A stretch of 13,606 nt of DNA, taken from NCBI GenBank assembly GCA_051275005.1, contig JBNMOP010000076.1, forward strand, positions 1 to 13,606, read 5' to 3'. Shown here in pieces: positions 1-6,521 of the stretch. Within the stretch, counting starts at the first letter, position 1. Each line of letters begins with the position of its first letter. The DNA is from Eutrophobius sp051275005. GTDB taxonomy: Bacteria > Pseudomonadota > Gammaproteobacteria > Eutrophobiales > Eutrophobiaceae. The notes under the pieces are model-generated. The model ran no database searches and was not told the DNA's origin. It saw only the letters and a list, made by a program, of their open reading frames with translations. Made by a program: the position numbers and the translations under genes.

Positions 1-1
1 G

Positions 2-406
2 GTTGCTGTGCTGGTGGTAGGTACGGCAATCCCTTCTTATGTATATCTGGTTGATAAAGCAAGAACAAACAAGACTATCGATGAGATTAATGAGATGCAG
101 CGAGATATAAATCGTTATCGAAGAAAAAATAATCGTTATCCAGATAGTCTCAATGAACTTTATCCCAACACCCCATTAGACCCATGGGGAAATACTTACA
201 AATTTTTAAATATAAGAGATGCTGCAAACCCTGCTGATATAAATCCAAGGACTGACAATAATTTTAAAGCGCTAAATGTTGATTATGATTTATATAGTGT
301 AGGATCTGACACCCTAAGCCTTGGACCATTAGGTGCTAACGAAAGTCGCGATGACATAATCCGAGGCAAAAACGGTGATTTCGTAGGAATCGTCATCGAT
401 TATTAA
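2..406 (+). CDS. GspG-like type II secretion/type IV pilus pseudopilin, 5' end missing
   Basis: The reading frame is open to the left edge, so the prepilin leader peptide and the start codon lie outside the window. A GTG at 8 is in frame but sits inside the hydrophobic N-terminal helix and is not a believable start. The visible part begins with the end of that helix (VAVLVVGTAIPSY), followed by a charged alpha-spine (DKARTNKTIDEINEMQRDI). Next come the family's 'RYPDSLNEL' segment, the DPWG-N-Y motif (DPWGNTYKF) and a YDLYSVGSD segment near the C-terminus. The last two are typical of the GspG C-terminal domain. The tail SRDDIIRGKNGDFVGIV is common in stand-alone pseudopilins of this type. No other secretion or pilus gene follows, so it looks like an orphan or the last gene of an upstream group. 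The family assignment is firm; which machine it serves cannot be told. Confidence 0.85.
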   Translation, partial: VAVLVVGTAIPSYVYLVDKARTNKTIDEINEMQRDINRYRRKNNRYPDSLNELYPNTPLDPWGNTYKFLNIRDAANPADINPRTDNNFKALNVDYDLYSVGSDTLSLGPLGANESRDDIIRGKNGDFVGIVIDY

Positions 407-434
407 AAAACATCTGACTAAATCAGCGGTTCTT

Positions 435-452
435 GCGGTACGGACGTACTGC
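435..452 (+). terminator. Possible hairpin after the pseudopilin gene
   Basis: GCGGTAC (435-441) pairs with GTACTGC (446-452) around a GGAC loop, giving a seven-base-pair stem with one G-U pair, 29 bases after the pseudopilin stop codon. There is no T-tract after it, so it could stall or protect a transcript end rather than act as a full intrinsic terminator. Confidence 0.3.
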
Positions 453-644
453 CAAAATCAAATACACAGGTAATAGATTTTATCCGCGAAAGAATTATAC
501 ATTCTTATTTCGCATACTCTGATAAGTCTCGGCAGGACAGATTCAGACCTTTTATACTTAGATTTCACATTCTTTCCTATTTACTCTAAATCATTACCAC
601 CTATTTTTGTGTAAGATACCGCATCTTTTTTTGGTGGTTATGTA

Positions 645-648
645 GGAG
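645..648 (+). promoter_or_regulatory. Ribosome binding site of the TonB receptor gene
   Basis: GGAG lies seven bases before the ATG at 656 within TAGGAGTA. It supports that ATG, which also begins a good signal peptide. Confidence 0.75.
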
Positions 649-655
649 TAATTTA

Positions 656-2773
656 ATGAAGGTGTGGCTAAAATTATTATTAAGCATTTTCTGCATAATA
701 TCGTTGGGTTCAAATTTTGTCCTGGCACAAAATCAATCAGCTCAAAATTCTGACTCAATTTCTGATGCTGCCCAGATTGTCGATTTTCCAGTCTCTTTTT
801 TCCAACGCTATCAACCTAGCACAGCCCTTGAGATTATTAACCAGGTACCCGGTTTTGTTTTAAATGACGGTGATAGTGAACGTGGATTTGGTGGTGCCGT
901 GGGTAATGTTCTAATTAATGATCGACGTCCTAGCGCTAAACAAGACCCTCCTTCACAAATCCTCAGCCGAATTCCTGCTAGCCAGGTTGAGCGAGTTGAA
1001 TTAATCCGTGGTCAGGTCCGCAATATTGACCTCCAGGGTTATTCAATTGTAGCCAATATCATCTTGAAGGAAAATGCCCCAGCCGCAGCACGTTGGGAAT
1101 CCGTTATACGATATAATTTTTCTGTTTTCCCTGTGACATTTACTAACGGTGTATCACTGTCCGACCGTTGGGGTGACATTGAATTCAATGCAGGGATCAG
1201 TGGCAGAATCGGTGCTTCAGGTGATGCAGGGACTGATGATGAATTTAATAATGCGGGCGACCTAACGGAAACTATTATTGAAAGTTTCAGTAATAAAGCA
1301 AAAAGTGGCTCGGGGAATCTTAATGCCTCCACCTGGTTTGGTGATACGTTTACCCAACTTAATACAGAATTATTCATAGAAAAACGTGATAGCCATCGTA
1401 GCTCACATATATTCCCTCAACTAGCAGGAAACCTCCCTAGCAGGGAAACCATCGATGGCAAATCAACATTAACCCGATTTGAACTGGGTGCTGATGCAGA
1501 GCGACTATTGCAAAGAGACCTTCTGGGTAAGGCGATCTTTCTTTTCTCATACCGTGATTTTATCCGACTTGATGACGAATTAAATTTTGATTCTGTTGAT
1601 ACGCAAGATTTTCAACAAATTGCAGACACCGACACACTCACTAAAGAGTTTATTTCTCGTCTAGAGTTCGACTGGGCAAGGTGGAAAAATCACACTGTAC
1701 AGGCCAATTTTGAGTTGGCATATAATGTCCTGGATCAGTCTTTGTTACAAACTGAAGATACAGGAACAGGTTCTACTGAAGTCGATGTGCCGGGATCAAA
1801 TACCCGGGTCAAAGAAATACGAGGAGACTTCATTTTACAGGACACCTGGTCATTGGGTAAGTTTGAACTTGAAATGGGATTAGGAGGTGAAGTCTCGCAA
1901 ATATCACAATCAGGCGATGCGGAAGAAAAACGTGATTTCTTCTTCCTAAAACCCATGGCAAATATTAGCTATTCTCCAAATCAAAAATCGCAGACACGAC
2001 TTCGATTTATTCGCGATGTTGCACAACTGAACTTTAATGATTTTGTCAGTACCGCAGTCTTCGAAGATGATGACCTTGCCCTTGGAAATCCTAACCTCAG
2101 CCCGGAGACCAACTGGATTAGTGAAGTTAGTCATGAACGCCGATTTGGAGAGGTTGGTGTCGTCACACTGACGGCATTTCACCACTGGATTTCAGATGTG
2201 CAAGATTTATTACCTCTTACAGATGAGTTTGAAGTACCAGGTAATATTGGCAGTGGTAAACGTTGGGGGCTGGAACTGGAAACTGCTGTACCTTTAACCT
2301 GGTTGGGTTTGATCGGGAGTCGTCTGGACGTTCAAACCCGTTGGCAAGATTCTTCCGTAACCGATCCGGTGACCGGTGATAACCGTGTCCTAACCTCTTC
2401 ACGCGGGTATCCTAAACCCTTGCCTTTTCGTGATGAACTGGAATTTATCATTATCGCCAAATTTCGACAGGATTTTAAAGACGCCAGGGTATCCTGGGGA
2501 GTAGAGGCACGTGAACGTTCAAATCGACCAGTATTCAAAGTTGATGAATTTGAAGTGTTCAATGAAACAACAGAAGTTAATGCTTTTCTCGAGACTACGC
2601 GGTTTTGGGGACTAAAATTTCGAGTGGAAGGACAAGATATTCTTAATTTCAATCAATGGCGGAATCGAACTATATATGATGGGCGACGAGGGTTTTCACG
2701 CGTCGACCGTAGAATACGTGTATTTAGGTTAGATGGCGCCAGACTCCAGGTTTCTATCAGCGGTGAATTCTAA
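656..2773 (+). CDS. TonB-dependent outer-membrane receptor
   Basis: This is a 705-residue outer-membrane beta-barrel receptor, expected to take up a bound ligand using TonB energy. Residues 1-24 form a Sec signal peptide (hydrophobic stretch, then VLA before QNQ). A plug domain follows at about 42-140, with a QVPGFVLNDGD segment at 63-73, VLINDRRPSAK at 85-95 and the IPASQVERVELIRG core at 106-119, a hallmark of the plug family. From about 150 to the end there are alternating amphipathic strands of a barrel. The last residue is phenylalanine in RLQVSISGEF, the usual signal for the outer-membrane assembly machinery. No clear TonB box is seen; the short stretch around residues 38-46 is the likely place. 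The length is usual for the family. The gene converges with the serine hydrolase gene, one base between stop codons. Ligand unknown; the neighbouring hydrolases suggest a small organic molecule rather than iron, but this is inference. Confidence 0.9.
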   Translation: MKVWLKLLLSIFCIISLGSNFVLAQNQSAQNSDSISDAAQIVDFPVSFFQRYQPSTALEIINQVPGFVLNDGDSERGFGGAVGNVLINDRRPSAKQDPPSQILSRIPASQVERVELIRGQVRNIDLQGYSIVANIILKENAPAAARWESVIRYNFSVFPVTFTNGVSLSDRWGDIEFNAGISGRIGASGDAGTDDEFNNAGDLTETIIESFSNKAKSGSGNLNASTWFGDTFTQLNTELFIEKRDSHRSSHIFPQLAGNLPSRETIDGKSTLTRFELGADAERLLQRDLLGKAIFLFSYRDFIRLDDELNFDSVDTQDFQQIADTDTLTKEFISRLEFDWARWKNHTVQANFELAYNVLDQSLLQTEDTGTGSTEVDVPGSNTRVKEIRGDFILQDTWSLGKFELEMGLGGEVSQISQSGDAEEKRDFFFLKPMANISYSPNQKSQTRLRFIRDVAQLNFNDFVSTAVFEDDDLALGNPNLSPETNWISEVSHERRFGEVGVVTLTAFHHWISDVQDLLPLTDEFEVPGNIGSGKRWGLELETAVPLTWLGLIGSRLDVQTRWQDSSVTDPVTGDNRVLTSSRGYPKPLPFRDELEFIIIAKFRQDFKDARVSWGVEARERSNRPVFKVDEFEVFNETTEVNAFLETTRFWGLKFRVEGQDILNFNQWRNRTIYDGRRGFSRVDRRIRVFRLDGARLQVSISGEF

Positions 2774-2774
2774 T

Positions 2775-3851
2775 TTAATCTAAAGTCGGTTTTGAATACT
2801 GTACAACTTCATGGATGATTAAGTTTTCAATCAAATCAGTCAGCAAACGTCTGTGGCTACGTCGTTCTTTGTGAGGAGTACTACTAGATGTAGTTACCAC
2901 CACCAGTTCTAGATCAGGCACCAGAATAATATACTGACCACCATAACCCCACGCATAAGCCGTTTCATAACCCGCCATCTCTTTTAACCACCAGCCATAC
3001 CCATAATATCGACCTTGCTCACGGGTAGATTCTGTATGAGCCTGCAACGACACATCTATCCATTCTGAGGAAATAACTTGTCTTTCATTAGCCTGTCCCT
3101 TGTTAAGATACAGTGCACCAAATGCAAGCATTTGCTTAGCTGTCATTTCCATATCATTCCCACCAAAATAAATTCCCTTAGGATCACGAGGCCAATCAGC
3201 AAGACGAAAACCCAATGCACTGGTTAAATTTTCCCTGGCGAATTGCAACACTGTCATTCCAGTGGCCTTGGTCAATATTGCAGACAATAGATGTGTGTTG
3301 CCAGTACTATATTGCATACGTGTTCCGGGGGGATTTTCCTTTGGCTGGTGCAAGGCATAGTCTATCCAATCGGGGCTCAAAACCCATGCACCATAGTTTC
3401 TGTTACTGGTCGATTCCAATCCTGACTGCATGGTAAGTAAATCTTCAATGGATATATTAGATATTTTCTGACTCGTTTCACTATTTAAACGGCTGGCAAA
3501 ATAATCACCAATTGATTGTTTAGAACTGCTTATATGTCCCTGCTCAATAGCTATACCTACAAGTGCGGAAATGAAACTTTTTGACGCAGACTTAATGTTA
3601 ACTAACTTTTCGGAACTGCTTCCGTTGAAATATTTTTCAAGTACTAAATCGCCTTGATAGTTAACTAAAATACTAAATAGACGCGGCATCGATTCTGCCG
3701 CATTCAGAGCATCATTAAATATAATATTTGGTTTATTTTGTGTATTTACATCCGCTACGGATGTATTTATGGAAAAAAATATACTAAAAATTAATCCAAA
3801 AAAATTCAGACTATTTTTTTTATAAGGAATATATTTTTCTGATGATTTCAT
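2775..3851 (-). CDS. Exported class C beta-lactamase-fold serine hydrolase
   Basis: This is a 358-residue member of the beta-lactamase/penicillin-binding-like serine hydrolase family (Pfam Beta-lactamase), which also includes esterases and 6-aminohexanoate oligomer hydrolases. A lysine-rich N-terminus and hydrophobic segment (about 17-33, ending SVA before DVN) form a signal peptide, so it should act in the periplasm. The catalytic SxxK is S88-A-S-K91 and the second motif is Y181-S-T. The third motif, normally KTG or HxG, is a GYGGQY segment at 302-307, a form I associate with NylB-like and esterase members rather than true beta-lactamases. Antibiotic resistance is therefore not the likely role. 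There is no strong ribosome binding site before the ATG, but no better start keeps the signal peptide. It lies 169 bases downstream of the LVIVD gene and may have its own promoter. Substrate unknown. Confidence 0.85.
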   Translation of the reverse strand: MKSSEKYIPYKKNSLNFFGLIFSIFFSINTSVADVNTQNKPNIIFNDALNAAESMPRLFSILVNYQGDLVLEKYFNGSSSEKLVNIKSASKSFISALVGIAIEQGHISSSKQSIGDYFASRLNSETSQKISNISIEDLLTMQSGLESTSNRNYGAWVLSPDWIDYALHQPKENPPGTRMQYSTGNTHLLSAILTKATGMTVLQFARENLTSALGFRLADWPRDPKGIYFGGNDMEMTAKQMLAFGALYLNKGQANERQVISSEWIDVSLQAHTESTREQGRYYGYGWWLKEMAGYETAYAWGYGGQYIILVPDLELVVVTTSSSTPHKERRSHRRLLTDLIENLIIHEVVQYSKPTLD

Positions 3852-3878
3852 TTTAATGACGTTTTAATAATAAATATC

Positions 3879-3908
3879 TATATAAGAAGGGCTATTTTTT
3901 TATGCTAA
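3879..3908 (-). promoter_or_regulatory. Candidate promoter for the serine hydrolase gene
   Basis: On the minus strand, TTAGCA (3908-3903) and TATATA (3884-3879) are separated by 18 bases, each matching four of six consensus positions. The region is very AT-rich, so chance matches are likely. The 169-base gap makes a separate promoter plausible. Confidence 0.3.
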
Positions 3909-3911
3909 CCC
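3889..3911 (-). terminator. Weak hairpin downstream of the LVIVD gene
   Basis: On the minus strand GGGTTA and TAGCCC form a six-pair stem (one G-U) around a loop containing seven A residues. It is followed by TTCTTATAT, not a clean T-tract. It overlaps the candidate promoter for the next gene, so the two readings compete. Confidence 0.2.
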
Positions 3912-4020
3912 AACTGCATTAGCTCAGAGAATAATATTTTGATTTTTCGCTAAAATATTTAAATCATATAACTTGTAGGCTTGCATGGAGTATTAAGTTT
4001 TAATTTTTACTATAAATTTA

Positions 4021-5436
4021 TTACTGTGTTATATCTTGTGCTTCGCCAGTCAACGCCAGAATATGCATGCCAGTGCCTACTCGGTCAACAATATAGATAT
4101 ACCCCCTATTATCTACTTCAACATTGTTTGTCTGGATCACAATTTTGCAAAGCCTGTCAGGCTCACGTCTGACGCAGCTTGGTGTAGTTTTTGAAGTGGT
4201 TGCAGGAATATAAAATCCAATCTCTTTAGGATAGAAAGGGTCTCGTATATCAACTGCACGTACACCGGCATTAAAGTAGGAGACAAAAAACAGTTTTCTA
4301 TAATAATCCGGGTACATAGATTCATCTACAGCATGCGGGCCAAAGCGTCCACCTCGTTGACAAAAATCACCATCGGCTTCACGGACCTGATAGCTGGAAA
4401 CAGGCATGGGCCTTTCTGGATAGGTTATGTCAATGATTAACACCGCATCTCTTTCTTCAGTACATTCTTCACGCGTGGATTCAGAGGGCATAATGAGAAA
4501 ATCCCTGACCTTACCAATGGTACTGTCTGCATAATCCGGTACCGTGACACCTAGCACTGGTAGTGTGGTATGTGCACCAAAATTTGGGGCCAGATAGAAC
4601 CTGGAAATTTCTGGTGCCTCCAGGTTAGCCACTGTGGGTTCTGGGTCTCCATTTAGAAGTTTCTCACGGTCAACTATCTGAATTATCCCTTCGCGAGATG
4701 AGCCGTATCCAAAATATACCTTATCACCCAAAACCATAGAGCCATGTAGGTCCATTGGAACAGGCTCAACATCTGATCCTGGCTCTTGACCAGGTACACC
4801 ATAGCTACGAATAAAAACAGGGTTTGCAGGATCACTTAAATCATAAATTTTGGTGTGTCTTGCTCTCCAACTATCGCCATCGCCCACAATATAGGCAATA
4901 CCTGTATCACACTCCCACCAGTTTTTATGAATACTAGTGAGATCGTCTACCACATTTAATACCAGTTGAGGCTCGCGTGGAACCGTCACATTCCAGATCT
5001 GATGACCAGAATTGCCAAAACTTCTGAGTAGATATGATTTACCTTTGATGGAACATACCCTGTTCATTTGTGCCCCACTTCCAGCCGGGCTCGAGGCTAC
5101 ATCGCTACCGGGTATATGTGATAGTCCAACCGGATTGGTGGGATCAGTAACATCAACGATGTATGTACCGTTCCATTCCATTTCACCATTAAAGTCATTA
5201 ACCGCGCTACCGTTCGCCAAACCAAGATAAGCAATCCACCTGTCACCCTGCTGTTCTATTACCGGCTGATATGTACCTCGTCCCTGCACATCATGATGTC
5301 CAACCAACTCCATATTCAAACTTTCTTCTGGATGACTCATGTATTGATTATCGACATCTTGTGCAGACACTATAAATGATGACATCGTAATAATGAGTAA
5401 TAAAGAAAGTTTAAATTTTATAATATAGGTGTTCAT
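4021..5436 (-). CDS. Exported LVIVD-repeat (beta-propeller-like) protein
   Basis: From the preferred ATG at 5436 the protein has 471 residues. An in-frame ATG at 5457 would add seven residues, but AGGA lies eight bases before 5436 and this start gives a clean signal peptide (FKLSLLLIITMSSFIVSAQD). The body carries blade-like repeats of the LVIVD type, each with hydrophobic residues, then VD-x-x-DP-x-x-P. Counting from 5457 they include TYIVDVTDPTNPV (98-110), TKIYDLSDPANPV (202-214), VLIIDITYPERPM (339-351) and GVRAVDIRDPFYP (398-410), with degenerate ones near 153 and 453. Six cysteines (135, 183, 332, 366, 428, 437) suit disulfides in the periplasm. His239, His296 and His375 lie in short, conserved-looking loops. 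The biochemical role of such proteins is not established; binding or scaffolding is possible. It lies 77 bases after the cyclase gene and is probably co-transcribed with it. Confidence 0.85.
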   Translation of the reverse strand: MNTYIIKFKLSLLLIITMSSFIVSAQDVDNQYMSHPEESLNMELVGHHDVQGRGTYQPVIEQQGDRWIAYLGLANGSAVNDFNGEMEWNGTYIVDVTDPTNPVGLSHIPGSDVASSPAGSGAQMNRVCSIKGKSYLLRSFGNSGHQIWNVTVPREPQLVLNVVDDLTSIHKNWWECDTGIAYIVGDGDSWRARHTKIYDLSDPANPVFIRSYGVPGQEPGSDVEPVPMDLHGSMVLGDKVYFGYGSSREGIIQIVDREKLLNGDPEPTVANLEAPEISRFYLAPNFGAHTTLPVLGVTVPDYADSTIGKVRDFLIMPSESTREECTEERDAVLIIDITYPERPMPVSSYQVREADGDFCQRGGRFGPHAVDESMYPDYYRKLFFVSYFNAGVRAVDIRDPFYPKEIGFYIPATTSKTTPSCVRREPDRLCKIVIQTNNVEVDNRGYIYIVDRVGTGMHILALTGEAQDITQ

Positions 5437-5513
5437 GAATACCATCCTGCCAAGCATATTTTTATATTAATTGAATTATTATCATATTAAGTGTTGGTCC
5501 TGAGTTCACGCAA

Positions 5514-6482
5514 TCAGTGAATTGCTACTGGCGCTACGGCTGAACCTGTAGCCCCCTTTATCTTCAGGGGCTGTACGATAAATAAAAACTCATATACATT
5601 AGCTGCAGCCAGCGCTTCAAGTTCCATGTTTTCAATCAAGTAAATTCCATGTTCAATTAACATCATGGAATGGACATCAAGCCTGCGATTTTTTGCAGAT
5701 CGAAACTCCACACAACAAGTATCACTGCCTAAAAGGATTGGCTGTTGTTTCACTAACCATAAGCCCGCTTCTGCATCTATGCCGGGTGTATTTGAACCAT
5801 AATTACTGTTGTTAATACCTCTATTCTTGCCCCACCCCGTGTTAATTATGACAGCGTCACCTGCTTGTAAAGAAACATTCTGTTTATCCAGAGCTGACTG
5901 GATATCTGTTGTGCTAATTACGTAATCTTGCTCCAGCATTGCAACTCCTTTTAGCGCGGCGATATCAACGAGCACGCCTCGTGAGATCAACGTACCAACA
6001 TTTTCTATCCCTAACTTACTGTATCCCGTTCGCGTGGCAATATCAGAAAATTTAAAACAATTATAAAAACTATCTCCATGCATTTGATGTGCAAATCCAT
6101 CTATCTGCGTTCCAATTTGACCTAATTCGGTTATCACCAGTTCTTCACTAGCAACTCTTGTTCCTGCTTTTGGAATTGTTGGTTTTGTATAGATATTAAA
6201 TTGTCGACCTCGATTTATATAAGATTCTTCAGGATTAGAGGTTAAGATTTCACCAAGTTCATATAACTTTCCGGTTTTTACTAACTGCATTGCTTTTAAA
6301 ATTGAAGCCGGGTTCATCATGTTTGCAGAACCACGCTGGTCATCTACGCCCCATTTTGACGGACATCTTTCCGCTTCATCAGGCATGCTCCACTCCTGAG
6401 CGTAACTGAGAGTTCCCCATAAAATCAGATAAAGAGTAACAGCCCATAGAGACCATCGATGATTATATTTTTTAGCCATCAT
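5514..6482 (-). CDS. Exported cyclase-family (kynurenine formamidase/isatin hydrolase-like) protein
   Basis: This 322-residue protein belongs to the cyclase family (Pfam Cyclase), whose known members are metal-dependent amide or lactam hydrolases. Residues 1-28 form a signal peptide (hydrophobic 12-27, then SYAQE), so it should be periplasmic. The usual metal motif HxGTHxDxPxH appears as Q122-I-G-T-Q126-I-D128-G-F-A-H132: both first histidines are glutamine, while the aspartate and last histidine remain. The second metal region is kept as H271 and E284 in VHSMMLIEHGIYLIENM. I recall a GTQ form in a recognised branch of the family, so the enzyme may still be active with an altered site. Cys257 and Cys258 are an unusual pair. 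AAGGAAG at 6492-6486 serves either the ATG at 6482 or the adjacent one at 6479. It follows the amidase gene by 39 bases. Confidence 0.85.
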   Translation of the reverse strand: MMAKKYNHRWSLWAVTLYLILWGTLSYAQEWSMPDEAERCPSKWGVDDQRGSANMMNPASILKAMQLVKTGKLYELGEILTSNPEESYINRGRQFNIYTKPTIPKAGTRVASEELVITELGQIGTQIDGFAHQMHGDSFYNCFKFSDIATRTGYSKLGIENVGTLISRGVLVDIAALKGVAMLEQDYVISTTDIQSALDKQNVSLQAGDAVIINTGWGKNRGINNSNYGSNTPGIDAEAGLWLVKQQPILLGSDTCCVEFRSAKNRRLDVHSMMLIEHGIYLIENMELEALAAANVYEFLFIVQPLKIKGATGSAVAPVAIH

Positions 6483-6521
6483 AAGCTTCCTTAATTTGCA
6501 TCTTTATATTAAATTCGACAA

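Larger units (their letters stand above)
407..655. other. Intergenic region and leader of the TonB receptor gene
   Basis: This 249-base gap holds no credible gene. It contains a short GC-rich hairpin near its left end, a TATACT at 553-558 that could be a -10 element but has no good -35 partner, and a leader with two small inverted repeats just before the receptor gene. No tRNA-like or repeat structure was seen. Confidence 0.5.

Noticed and set aside
435..452. Strong intrinsic terminator
   Set aside because: The stem is good but the following bases are CAAAATCA with no T-tract, so it is kept only as a low-confidence hairpin.
1039..1377. 112-codon open frame on the minus strand
   Set aside because: It lies wholly antisense to the TonB receptor barrel, has no family resemblance, and the receptor frame is clearly the coding one.
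2332..2652. 106-codon open frame on the minus strand
   Set aside because: Antisense to the receptor's C-terminal barrel strands; low-complexity, serine- and arginine-rich translation typical of a shadow frame.
2775..3851. A true beta-lactamase (antibiotic resistance gene)
   Set aside because: The SxxK and Tyr motifs are shared by the whole family, but the third motif is GYGGQY rather than KTG, and no regulator or resistance context is present.
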